Positions 8,932-16,634 of a DNA stretch of 64,000 nucleotides are shown piece by piece (position 1 is the first letter of the stretch; each line of letters begins with the position of its first letter). Position numbers and translations under genes: made by a program. A model generated the notes under the pieces. It had not been told where the DNA came from. It searched no databases and worked only from the letters and a program-made list of their open reading frames with translations. Source of the DNA: Bradyrhizobium sp. cir1 (GTDB lineage: Bacteria > Pseudomonadota > Alphaproteobacteria > Rhizobiales > Xanthobacteraceae); contig NZ_JACIHE010000003.1 in assembly GCF_014198245.1 (NCBI RefSeq), positions 248,001-312,000 of the forward strand, read 5' to 3'.

Positions 8932-9134
8932 CGGCTGCGGGTGAGCTGTCCGCCACGCTTCTTCATATGCGATAGCGCTGCGCCGACGGCGGCTGGGCTG
9001 TGATGCCCGTCACATACGCTGTCGATGAAGCGTCTTGCGTCGCGCTCGTCTTCGCCGGATTATCCGGCTAGAATTTCAGGCGTGTTGCGTTTGAAAGCGA
9101 TTTCCGTTGCAATACCGTTTTGCGGGGAACGACG

Positions 9135-12100
9135 ATGCGGTTCACATCTGTCTTCGCCGTGTTTGCCTGTGTCACACTCGCCGGCCCGGCCTTGGCGGCC
9201 AGCGCAAAAGACCTCCGGGATTGTGACGATGCGCGCGGCGATGCCAAGATCGCGGCCTGCTCGCGGGTTATCAGGGCCGGCGACATCTCCACCAATGCGC
9301 TCGCCTCGGCCTATAACAAACGCGCCATTGCATGGGGAAACAGGGGCGACAGCGACAAGGCATTCGACGACTACAGCGCCGCGATCCGCACCAATCCTTC
9401 CTTCAGCGACCCCTACCACAACCGCGCGCTGATCCTGCAGGAGCGCAAGGAGTACGATCGCGCCATCGCCGATTTCAATCTTGCGATCAAGTTCGACCCG
9501 AACTTCGCGCCGTCCTGGAGCGGACGCGCGGACTGCTGGGACTTCAAGAACGAGCACGACAAAGCGATCGCTGATTATTCCGAGGCGGTCCGGCTCGATC
9601 CGAAATATGCGTCGGCCTATAGTGGCCGCGGCGATGCCTGGAACAGCAAGCGCGAGTACGACCGGGCGATCGTTGATTACAGCCAGGCCTTGCGGCTTGA
9701 TCCCAAGAATGCCGTCGTCTTCAACAGCCGCGGCAATGTCTGGGAGAACAAGGGTGACCACGATCGAGCGATCGCGGATTACAGCCAAGCGATCAAGCTC
9801 GATCCGAAATATGCCGACGCCTATCGCAATCGCGGCGATGCGCAAAAGAACAGGGGCGAGTTCGAACGAGCGATGGCCGATTACAACGAGGCCATCAGGC
9901 TCGAGCCGAAATCTGCTGATAATCATCTCGCGCGCGGCAATGCGCTCGAAGACAAGAACGAGCACGACCGCGCGATCGCGGACTACTCCAAGGCCATTGC
10001 TCTCGACGCGACGCTCGACAGCGCCTTTCATGGGCGCGGCAACGCCTACAAGAGCAAATACGAATTCGACCTGGCGATCGCCGACTACAACGAGGCGATC
10101 CGTCTAGATCCGAATTTTGCGGGGACATATTCCGCCCGCGGCAGCGCATGGGACGGCAAGGGCGAGACCGCACGCGCGATTGCCGATCTCGATGAAGCGA
10201 TCCGGCTCGAACCCACCGCCGAGCGCTACTGCGATCGCGCCGACGTCTGGATCGACGCCGTCGAGTACGACAAGGCAATTGGCGACTACGACAGAGCCAT
10301 CGCGCTCGATGCCAAAGCGTCCCGCCCGCACACCGGCCTCGGCATCGTCTGGCTGAACAAGGGCGACGTCGCGAAGGCCATTGCCGAGCTTGACGAGGCG
10401 GTCCGGCTGGAGCCGAAGAAAGCGGACCCCTACGTCGGTCGTGGCAATGCCTACAAGGAGTCCGGCCAGTACGACCGGGCGATCGCCGACTACAACGAGG
10501 CGATACGACTCGAGCCGAAGGAGCCGTCGCATTACTCGATGCGCGGCGATGTCTGGTACGAAAAAAGCGATCTCGATCGCGCCATTGCGGATTATGACAA
10601 GTCGATCAGCATCAATCCTCGTCATGCCGACGGCTATGCCGGTCGCGCCATGATCTGGCGGGAACGCGACCAGCTCGACCGCGGGCTCGCCGAACTCAAG
10701 GAAGCGTTGCGGCTGCAGCCGAAGAATTCGTATTTCGTCGGCTCACTCGCGGTCTTCTACAACGAGCAGGGCGAGAATGAGCGGGCGATTGCGACTTACA
10801 CCGAAGCGCTCGCGCTCAATCCGAAGAACGCGTCGGTGCTCGGCAATCGCGGACTGGTCTGGGTCGACCTCGGCGATTACGAGCGCGCGATGGCGGATTA
10901 CGACGAGGCCGTGCGGATCAATCCTCGTCTGAACAAGAGCTATTCCAATCGCGGTGAGCTGTGGCGGTTGAAAGGCGATCTGGTGCGCGCCATCGCCGAC
11001 CATGAGCGTGCGATCAAGCTGAATCCGGGGGACATTCTCGGCTATCTCTATCGCGGCCACGTTTATCGCTACAAGGGCGACTTCAAGGCTGCACTCGCCG
11101 ATTATGAGACGGTGCTGCAGCGTAATCCCGACGACCTGACGGCGCTGACGAGCGCCGGCCTGACCTACGAGAAGATGGGCGATCTCGCGCGGGCCAAAGC
11201 CGAGTTCCAGAAAGCGCTGGCTTCGAAATCGCAGGAGCGCGGCAACATCAACCGCGAGGCGCTGGCCACCGCACGGGCGCGCCTTGCCGCGCTCGATTCC
11301 GGCGCGCTGCAGCCGTCGATCCCTGCAGCTCCATCGAAGGCCGCCTCCGCGAACTCGATCCCGACGCCGACCGTCGCCGTTCCCGTGGTGGTGCCGGGTG
11401 CAACGACGCCGAAGCAGGGCAAGCGGATCGCGCTCGTCATCGGCAACTCCGCCTACAAGAATGTGGCGGCGCTTGCCAATCCCAAACGCGACGCCGAGGC
11501 GATCGCCGCCTCGATCCGCGCGGTCGGCTTCCAGGAGGTGACGCTGATCGCCGACTCCAGCCGCGAGAAGCTGCTGGACGCGCTGCGCAACTTTGCCAGC
11601 CAGGCCGAAACCTCGGAATGGGCGCTGGTCTATTACGCAGGCCACGGCATAGAGGTGAACGGGACCAACTACCTGATCCCCGTCGAGGCCAGGATCGCGG
11701 TCGATCGCGACATTCAGTTCGAGGCCGTGCCGCTCGACCAGGTGATGACCGCAGTGGAAGGCGCGCACAAGCTCCGCCTCGTGATGCTCGACGCCTGTCG
11801 CGACAATCCGTTTGCCGACCAGATGAGGAAGGTGCCGGTCGCGCAACCCGCGCTCGCTTCGGCAGCGCCGGCAGCACCTGCGACCGGCACGCGGTCGCGC
11901 TCGACCAGCCGCGGCCTCAGCGAGGTCAAGGTCTCGGGCGCGACGCTCGTCGTGTATGCTGCCAAGCACGGCCAGGTCGCCCTCGACGGCGAGGGCGGCA
12001 ACTCTCCGTTCGCAGTGGCCTTCGCGCAGCGAATCGCCACGCCCAATGTCGAGATCAACAAGCTGTTCCGTCTGGTGCGCGACGACGTGATGGAGGCAAC

Positions 12101-12173
12101 CGCCGGCCGCCAGGAACCCTACACCTATGGTTCGTTGCCTGGTCGCGAGGATTTCTACTTCCTCGCGAAGTAG
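9135..12173 (+). CDS. Exported TPR-repeat protein with C-terminal caspase-like (peptidase C14) domain
   Basis: A 1012-residue protein. The start at 9135 follows GGGGAACGACG and opens a signal peptide ending LAGPALAAS. About 19 consecutive 34-residue TPR units run from residue ~40 to ~690 (RAIADYNEAIRLDP pattern). After a Pro/Ala/Ser linker, a caspase fold begins at KRIALVIGNSAYKN (~762), with the catalytic His in YYAGHG (~836) and Cys in LDACRDNPF (~886). Both catalytic residues are intact. Bacterial caspase homologues of this kind cleave after basic residues; the target is unknown. An unstructured basic loop before GLSEVKVSGATL could be a processing site. It stands alone between two gene-poor gaps. 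Confidence 0.9.
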   Translation: MRFTSVFAVFACVTLAGPALAASAKDLRDCDDARGDAKIAACSRVIRAGDISTNALASAYNKRAIAWGNRGDSDKAFDDYSAAIRTNPSFSDPYHNRALILQERKEYDRAIADFNLAIKFDPNFAPSWSGRADCWDFKNEHDKAIADYSEAVRLDPKYASAYSGRGDAWNSKREYDRAIVDYSQALRLDPKNAVVFNSRGNVWENKGDHDRAIADYSQAIKLDPKYADAYRNRGDAQKNRGEFERAMADYNEAIRLEPKSADNHLARGNALEDKNEHDRAIADYSKAIALDATLDSAFHGRGNAYKSKYEFDLAIADYNEAIRLDPNFAGTYSARGSAWDGKGETARAIADLDEAIRLEPTAERYCDRADVWIDAVEYDKAIGDYDRAIALDAKASRPHTGLGIVWLNKGDVAKAIAELDEAVRLEPKKADPYVGRGNAYKESGQYDRAIADYNEAIRLEPKEPSHYSMRGDVWYEKSDLDRAIADYDKSISINPRHADGYAGRAMIWRERDQLDRGLAELKEALRLQPKNSYFVGSLAVFYNEQGENERAIATYTEALALNPKNASVLGNRGLVWVDLGDYERAMADYDEAVRINPRLNKSYSNRGELWRLKGDLVRAIADHERAIKLNPGDILGYLYRGHVYRYKGDFKAALADYETVLQRNPDDLTALTSAGLTYEKMGDLARAKAEFQKALASKSQERGNINREALATARARLAALDSGALQPSIPAAPSKAASANSIPTPTVAVPVVVPGATTPKQGKRIALVIGNSAYKNVAALANPKRDAEAIAASIRAVGFQEVTLIADSSREKLLDALRNFASQAETSEWALVYYAGHGIEVNGTNYLIPVEARIAVDRDIQFEAVPLDQVMTAVEGAHKLRLVMLDACRDNPFADQMRKVPVAQPALASAAPAAPATGTRSRSTSRGLSEVKVSGATLVVYAAKHGQVALDGEGGNSPFAVAFAQRIATPNVEINKLFRLVRDDVMEATAGRQEPYTYGSLPGREDFYFLAK

Positions 12174-12574
12174 CAGGTCCGCATTGGAACATTCGCGTCG
12201 ATGTCGCCTCTTGCTGGCGATCTCGATGGGCGTCTCGTTCTGGCGTGCCCTTCGTAGTAGTAGCATCTGCGGCGCTGACCTCAGGAGGCGAGCGACCTCG
12301 TAGCTCGGGCTTCGACCGCACGGCTGCGTTCGCCGACCTGATGCTTGCCCGTTCGAGCCCCCATTGCGACGAAGGTTCCGCTGAAGTCCGGAGCTCGATT
12401 AAATCTGCCCGAAGCCTTGCTAATGTCGATGGCGAGGTATAGCGTCGCTTCATTCGTTCAGCCGCTGTGCTTGTTGAATGCGCCCGCGGGCTCCTTTTCC
12501 AGAGACATCGACGAATTGAATCGATCTGCGTGAGCGTCACGCGGAATGCGCGTCTATGCGCTTTGGAGAAGAGA
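12174..12574. other. 401-base gap: no supported gene; leader of the cold-shock gene
   Basis: Reading frames here on both strands give basic, low-complexity products without start-site or family support. The last ~150 bases precede a cold-shock gene and probably include its promoter and 5' leader, which in this family is often long, but I cannot place the promoter. Confidence 0.5.
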
Positions 12575-12784
12575 ATGGCGACAGGTACTGTGAAGTGGTT
12601 CAACGGCCAGAAGGGCTTTGGATTCATTCAACCCGACGACGGCGGCAATGACGTGTTCGTTCACATCAGCGCGGTCGAGCGGGCTGGTCTTGCGGGGCTC
12701 GCCGAGGGCCAGAAGGTCAATTTCGAGACCAAGACCGACAAGATGCGAGGCAAGGTCAGCGCTGAGAATCTCTCGCTGGCTTGA
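12575..12784 (+). CDS. cspA: Cold-shock protein (CspA family)
   Basis: A 69-residue single cold-shock domain. Both RNA-binding motifs are visible: RNP1 KGFGFIQPD (residues ~15-23) and RNP2 DVFVHIS (~29-35). It binds single-stranded RNA/DNA and melts RNA structure in the cytoplasm. ATG 12575 follows GGAGAAGAGA at proper distance; longer in-frame reading upstream lacks family similarity. It is monocistronic, with a hairpin terminator downstream. The symbol is by family; several paralogues are usual in this group. Confidence 0.93.
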   Translation: MATGTVKWFNGQKGFGFIQPDDGGNDVFVHISAVERAGLAGLAEGQKVNFETKTDKMRGKVSAENLSLA

Positions 12785-12794
12785 GCTCTGCACC

Positions 12795-12860
12795 GCCGTT
12801 TCACGGATGTACTGAAACGGCTATGCGACCCGCTCGATCGTAAGGATTGAGCGGGTTTTC
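12795..12860 (+). terminator. Tandem hairpins ending in T-run after the cold-shock gene
   Basis: A first stem pairs GCCGTTTCA (12795-12803) with TGAAACGGC (12813-12821). A second pairs ACCCGCTC (12828-12835) with GAGCGGGT (12849-12856) and runs into TTTTC. The second is a plausible rho-independent terminator for the cold-shock gene. Confidence 0.7.
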
Positions 12861-12897
12861 TCCGTTGCCGGGCAGGGTGAAAGATGAGCGCCAAAAG

Positions 12898-13152
12898 ATG
12901 AGCGCCAGGAAATCGGCCGAACCGTCACCCGAAGCCATCGCCCGGTCCGAGCGTCAGCGCCTGGCCGCCGAAGAGGGCGCGCGGGCGATCGCCGATGTCG
13001 AAAGGCGCGCTGTCGATATCCGCAAGAACATGGCGCGGCTTCGCGAGCTGCGCGAGGCCAAGGAAGCAGCCGAGCAAGCGGCCGACGCCACTCTTCGCAC
13101 ATCGTCGCCGGCGCCCGCATCGAAGAAGCGCACGAGGAAATTGCCGAGATAG
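12898..13152 (+). CDS. Small charged hypothetical protein
   Basis: An 84-residue, Arg/Ala/Glu-rich protein that should be mostly helical (ARSERQRLAAEEGARAIADV..., RLRELREAKEAAEQAA) and ends in a basic tail (KKRTRKLPR). No catalytic motif or known domain seen. The chosen start ATG 12898 is preceded by CAAAAG; a copy of the same ATGAGCGCC string at 12884 is out of frame. It may be transcribed with the next small gene, 54 bases on. Confidence 0.55.
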   Translation: MSARKSAEPSPEAIARSERQRLAAEEGARAIADVERRAVDIRKNMARLRELREAKEAAEQAADATLRTSSPAPASKKRTRKLPR

Positions 13153-13206
13153 CCGAATTCGAAAGTGCAGACGACAATCTGAAGAGGGTCGTTCACATGC
13201 GAAAGA

Positions 13207-13431
13207 GTGCGGGCCGTGCCTAGGATCAAGCCGGATGACGGCGGCACAATCACCTTCTTTCTCGCGCTCGGCGCGGGCCGACAGCTATGCCGTCTCGCGA
13301 CGACCTTTCAGACGCAGAAGCAGGCCTTCAGCTATCTTCAGAAATACCGGACGGAGTTCGAGCGTATCGCGCGGGCGCGACTGGCTTCCGGGGAGCTCGA
13401 GGACGGCGTCGTCGTCCTCTCGATGCTCTGA
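13207..13431 (+). CDS. Small hypothetical protein
   Basis: A protein of up to 74 residues with a protein-like core, IKPDDGGTITFFLALGAGRQL and FQTQKQAFSYLQKYRTEFERIARARLASGELEDG, of a type seen as conserved hypothetical proteins in Bradyrhizobium (recalled). The start is uncertain: GTG at 13207 or GTG at 13216. Its function is unknown. It lies tail to tail with the GntR gene to its right. Confidence 0.55.
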   Translation: MRAVPRIKPDDGGTITFFLALGAGRQLCRLATTFQTQKQAFSYLQKYRTEFERIARARLASGELEDGVVVLSML

Positions 13432-13495
13432 AAAATACCGGCGCATTCGCACCGGATCGATTGTGTCCCCCGAAAACAGGCGCTGGCGGGCCCGA

Positions 13496-14299
13496 TCAAC
13501 TCCGCGCGGCTCGCTTCACCCGGCTGCGGCGAGCGGGTTTGACCTTAGGCGAGCGAGCAGGACGCACGTCGTCGGAAACCTTGCCACGGCCTGCAGACAA
13601 CGCTTCCAGAGACAGACTTTCGTCGGGCACGTGAAGCGTCGAGAGAAAATCAGCACCGGCCCGCATCACATGCTCGGCGGCAAGCGTGGCGGCCGCGCGC
13701 TCGTCGCCGGCAATGATCGCGCGGAGAATGCCGGCATGCTCATCCCAGGTGCGCGCCTGACGCTCCGGATCAGTCGGTGCAAACAGCATCGCGGTCCGCT
13801 CGCGCAGCCGCTTGAGCAGATCGGACAGAACGCGATTGCGGCCGGCCGCTGCGAGCTCCTGGTGGAACTGCTGATTGAGTCCGGGCAGCAGGTCGTAGCG
13901 CTTGGCCGCGACCGCCTCGGTTCCCTTGTTCAGCACGGCAGCGATCCGCGCCAGAATATCCTCGTCGCGGCGGCGCGCGGCAAGCCGCGCATTCTGTCCC
14001 TCAAGCAGCGCACGGACTTCGATGGTCTCGCGCGCTTCCTCGTCCGTCATGGCAAGGACCGACGCGCCGCGGCGTGCGGTCACCTCGACCAGGCCTTCTG
14101 TGGTCAGCACGCGGATCGCTTCGCGCACCGGATTGCGCGAGACACCAAGCTCGTCGGCAAGCCGCCCCTCGACCAGCCGCTCGCCGGGCTTCAGCCGCCG
14201 GCTAAGGATGGCCTGCCGCAGCTCCTCGATGACCCTGTCGTGCAGGGAGAGGTAGTCGTCACCAAGACGTCGTTTGGAGTTTCCCAGTCTGCCCGCCAT
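13496..14299 (-). CDS. GntR-family (FCD subfamily) transcriptional regulator
   Basis: A 267-residue DNA-binding repressor or activator. The winged helix is at residues ~20-85 (LHDRVIEELRQAILSRRL...GERLVEGRLADELGVSRNPVREAIRVL), followed by the all-helical FCD ligand-binding domain with metal-type His (NQQFHQELAAAG, DEHAGILRAI, AEHVM). The C-terminal ~35 residues are a basic Lys/Arg/Pro tail. It sits beside the ferredoxin/diiron-enzyme operon on the same strand, and TTGTATAC sites occur both upstream of it and in the divergent promoter region, so it is the obvious candidate regulator of that cluster. Its ligand is unknown. Confidence 0.9.
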   Translation of the reverse strand: MAGRLGNSKRRLGDDYLSLHDRVIEELRQAILSRRLKPGERLVEGRLADELGVSRNPVREAIRVLTTEGLVEVTARRGASVLAMTDEEARETIEVRALLEGQNARLAARRRDEDILARIAAVLNKGTEAVAAKRYDLLPGLNQQFHQELAAAGRNRVLSDLLKRLRERTAMLFAPTDPERQARTWDEHAGILRAIIAGDERAAATLAAEHVMRAGADFLSTLHVPDESLSLEALSAGRGKVSDDVRPARSPKVKPARRSRVKRAARS

Positions 14300-14414
14300 G
14301 AGATGACCTGTTCAGCCGCGTCGCGTGATCTTCAGAATCACGGCGAAATCCAGGTCGCCATCGACCGATTCGCAATTCCCGGCAATGCGACCGGGACAGT
14401 ACTTAGACCGGCGA

Positions 14415-14422
14415 TTGTATAC
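14415..14422. promoter_or_regulatory. Possible TTGTATAC half-operator upstream of the GntR gene
   Basis: TTGTATAC lies 116 bases upstream of the GntR start, in the gap before the ferredoxin gene's 3' end. The same string (as GTATACAA) occurs twice in the divergent promoter region near 16430 and 16600. Autoregulation is an inference from this match of eight bases, which alone is weak. Confidence 0.3.
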
Positions 14423-14483
14423 CGGCAAGCCGTCGAGTTCGACGGTCAACAGAGCGATTGGTCCGGCAGTCCGGCCAGGACGC

Positions 14484-14828
14484 TTAGTTCTGGGATTGAC
14501 CTTCGGCCGCCGGCGCTTCGGGCCGGGCGCTGGCGCCGGTTAGCCGGGGCGTCCAGGACACGCTGACATTACCGATGAGGAATGTCTGACACGCCATCCG
14601 GTAGCCGGCGGCGAATTGCTCCTCAGTCAGGTGCTTTCGTTCCTTCGGCTTGATCGCGTCGGTGTTCTCGATGCCTTTCTCGATTCGGCATTTGCAGGTC
14701 CCGCAGATTCCGCCGCCGCACTTGAAGGGAATGCCGCCTTGCTCGCGCAGAGAGACCCGCAGCAGGTTGCTGTTCTCCGGCGCGGTGACGGTCTTTCCAT
14801 CGTTGGTCAGGAACGTGACTTCGATCAT
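14484..14828 (-). CDS. 2Fe-2S plant-type ferredoxin (first of two)
   Basis: A 114-residue electron carrier. Cluster ligands are Cys37, Cys42, Cys45 (KCGGGICGTC) and Cys80 (YRMACQ), the plant/adrenodoxin-like CX4CX2C...C pattern. An Ala/Pro-rich tail follows the domain. It is the third member of the leftward operon after the diiron-type enzyme, a second ferredoxin and the 98-residue protein. Most likely it passes electrons from the reductase encoded at 20267-21274 to the oxidase encoded at 15589-16353. The ribosome site before ATG 14828 is weak. Confidence 0.88.
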   Translation of the reverse strand: MIEVTFLTNDGKTVTAPENSNLLRVSLREQGGIPFKCGGGICGTCKCRIEKGIENTDAIKPKERKHLTEEQFAAGYRMACQTFLIGNVSVSWTPRLTGASARPEAPAAEGQSQN

Positions 14829-14865
14829 GACGGTTTTCGCGACACGCGCATTGAGTTCCTGGAAA

Positions 14866-15162
14866 TCACAGCTTGCGCAGCGCCGTGTCCATGTGGCCGA
14901 AGGTCGTGAGGTGCTGAAGCTCGCTGAAGGCGCGCTCGGGCGTTTCGAACTTCTCGAGGAATTTTGAGGGCACCTCGTTCACGATCGGAGGCGACCAGGC
15001 CTCGTCGATCACCCTGATCTTGGTGTCCTTGACGAGCTCCGCGATCACGAAGGTCGCCTTCTTCGTGCCGTAGAACAGATAGTCGTAGGATGCGAGCGGC
15101 TTGAGCCCGTCGACGATCTCGGTCCGGAACTGTCCGATCTTGCTCGTCAGTATCACATACAT
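14866..15162 (-). CDS. Uncharacterised 98-residue protein between two ferredoxin genes
   Basis: A compact soluble protein, MYVILTSKIGQFRTE...YDYLFYGTKKATFVIAEL, predicted alpha/beta with no Cys, no signal peptide and no membrane segment. I do not recognise the family. GGGAGGGA precedes ATG 15162. Its position inside a tight operon with two ferredoxins and a diiron-type enzyme suggests a small subunit or effector of an oxygenase, comparable in genetic position to coupling proteins of other diiron oxygenases; that is inference from location only. Confidence 0.75.
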   Translation of the reverse strand: MYVILTSKIGQFRTEIVDGLKPLASYDYLFYGTKKATFVIAELVKDTKIRVIDEAWSPPIVNEVPSKFLEKFETPERAFSELQHLTTFGHMDTALRKL

Positions 15163-15240
15163 GGTTCGCGTCCCTCCCTGTTCTCAGCATGCGCGCTGGC
15201 AGATGCATTCACGGCGTGCGGAGCACACCCGGTCCAACAA

Positions 15241-15573
15241 TCAGCCGACATTGGTCGGAGCGACGACGTCGGCGAGCGGCGTTGCCTCCTGTGACAGCTC
15301 GATGTCGTGGGTCAGCCAGAGCTGACAGGCGAGGCGATAGCCAAGCTCAATCCTGGCGCCCAGACGCTTCTTTTCCTTCCAGTTCGGCTCCGGCAGGTGT
15401 TCGCCGCCCTTGATGATGAGCGCAGTGCACTTGCCGCATTTGCCCATGCCGCAGCCATAGAGGAAGTCCGGATATGGAAATTGCCGGATGCCCGCCCTCA
15501 CGACGAGATTGGTGTTCTCCTTGACCTCGCCGTGAAAGGTCTGGCCGTTCCTGTGAAAGACGACGTTGGGCAT
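15241..15573 (-). CDS. 2Fe-2S ferredoxin (second of two)
   Basis: A 110-residue ferredoxin domain with ligands Cys41, Cys46, Cys49 (YGCGMGKCGKC) and Cys83 (YRLACQ). It differs clearly from the neighbouring ferredoxin at 14484-14828, so the pair is not a recent duplication. The gene starts 15 bases after the end of the diiron-type enzyme gene, implying co-expression. It is a likely second electron carrier, or an oxidase-specific donor. Confidence 0.88.
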   Translation of the reverse strand: MPNVVFHRNGQTFHGEVKENTNLVVRAGIRQFPYPDFLYGCGMGKCGKCTALIIKGGEHLPEPNWKEKKRLGARIELGYRLACQLWLTHDIELSQEATPLADVVAPTNVG

Positions 15574-15588
15574 CCTTGCCGTTCCGCT

Positions 15589-16353
15589 TCAGGCCTGCAG
15601 CAGGGTGCGCTCGTCGGCAGGAACCTTGTTGTCGACGAGCTCCGACAGCGGAATGTCCTGGGCGACGTAGTCGTGATAGAGCGCGGTGGTGTAGAGCAGG
15701 CGCATCTGCGCGCCGATCTCGCAAATCTTCAGGCAGCGCTGCTGCAGCTCGACGGTGTTGGCGTGCTCGAGCACGATCTGGTAGCCGCGCTCGCCGTGAA
15801 TCTCGTCCGACACGATGTGGAGATCGAAGAACTCCACCTCCTCGTCGGTGAACTTGTACTTCTCGCGCAAGGTCGGCGTCTGCTTGCGGTAGATCGACGG
15901 CACCTGCGATTCCAGGCCGACCACGAGACCGGCCACGGCCACGATCGGGTCCTCGCGCATCGCCACTGCATAGCACCAGCTCTGCAGCCCGCGCGTCGTG
16001 GCCGTCATGTTGTCGGGATCCTTGACCCGCGCCGCGGTCGTGCCGCAGGCTTCCGCGAACCGGATCAGGAGGTCGGTATGGCGATCGCCGCCGATTTCCT
16101 CCTCGTACATATTGGCGAGTAGGAAGTCCTTGGCTTCCTGGTATTGCTCCGGCATCCGCGCGTAGATGTAGCCGAGATAGTCGGCGAACGGCCCGACATA
16201 GTGGTAGTGGTTCTCCGCCCAGCGCGCGAGATGCGCACGGCTCAGCTTTCCGCTCGCCCACGCGATGCTGAAGGGCGCCTTGTTGGCGCTCTTGCCCTTG
16301 ATGGCATTTTCGAGAGCCGTGCGAAATTCCACGTGGTTCATCAGCTTTTGCAT
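15589..16353 (-). CDS. Haem-oxygenase-fold, TenA/PqqC-like diiron-type oxidase
   Basis: A 254-residue all-helical protein of the iron-containing redox enzyme group related to TenA, PqqC and CADD. Possible metal ligands in family-like spacing are Glu84-86 (NMYEEE), His92 (GDRHTDL), Glu148 (VGLESQ), and His179, Asp183 and His186 (FFDLHIVSDEIHGERG). Enzymes of this fold use two irons and O2 for desaturation, C-C cleavage or N-oxidation of carboxylate and amine substrates. The start ATG 16353 has AGGAG at the right distance; a longer reading to 16407 would run towards the operator. It is first gene of the leftward operon with ferredoxins. The substrate is unknown. Confidence 0.78.
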   Translation of the reverse strand: MQKLMNHVEFRTALENAIKGKSANKAPFSIAWASGKLSRAHLARWAENHYHYVGPFADYLGYIYARMPEQYQEAKDFLLANMYEEEIGGDRHTDLLIRFAEACGTTAARVKDPDNMTATTRGLQSWCYAVAMREDPIVAVAGLVVGLESQVPSIYRKQTPTLREKYKFTDEEVEFFDLHIVSDEIHGERGYQIVLEHANTVELQQRCLKICEIGAQMRLLYTTALYHDYVAQDIPLSELVDNKVPADERTLLQA

Positions 16354-16422
16354 CGTCGCGCTCCTGTCCGCCGTAGTGATGGGTCGTTCCGACTTGAACC
16401 GCAGCATTGTGCGAAAATTTCA

Positions 16423-16437
16423 GTATACAGTATACAA
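16423..16437. promoter_or_regulatory. GTATACAGTATACAA operator, copy near the diiron-enzyme start
   Basis: GTATACAGTATACAA contains two overlapping GTATAC palindromes and lies 70 bases upstream of the diiron-type enzyme gene, read leftward. A nearly identical copy sits at 16593-16607. The site probably binds the GntR regulator encoded at 13496-14299. The surrounding 16354-16634 stretch is unusually AT-rich for this genome and holds both divergent promoters. Confidence 0.55.
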
Positions 16438-16592
16438 TTATGGCGAGCTGTCAACACGCGAGCCGTGGTTGTTTGTGGCTTGCATTTTATTTCTGCCAGT
16501 TAAAATATTGAAATACATTCGGAAAACAAAATTTTGGGGAGCGTTCTGCAGCGGCCTTTGCAACGCAATCGCAGTTTCCTGTTGCAATTTTA

Positions 16593-16607
16593 GAATACAG
16601 TATACAA
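16593..16607. promoter_or_regulatory. GAATACAGTATACAA operator, copy near the permease start
   Basis: It matches the site at 16423-16437 in 14 of 15 positions, in the same orientation, 170 bases away and 28 bases upstream of the permease ATG. Being this close to the start it would sit on or just after the rightward promoter, as expected for repression. Pairing by one bound regulator through looping is possible. Confidence 0.55.
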
Positions 16608-16634
16608 CATTGCCGGCGATTGGGGAGCCTACAC

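Noticed and set aside
9400..11200. Regularly repeated DNA that might be a tandem or CRISPR-like array
   Set aside because: The periodicity is 102 bases and follows 34-residue TPR units in an open coding frame; units are degenerate, and there are no spacer/repeat boundaries.
12884..12906. Repeated ATGAGCGCC before the small charged protein
   Set aside because: A short direct repeat giving two possible starts in different frames; only the second opens the long frame. Too short to call a feature.
16354..16407. Extended N-terminus of the diiron-type enzyme
   Set aside because: The extra 18 residues lack family similarity, and AGGAG is positioned for ATG 16353.
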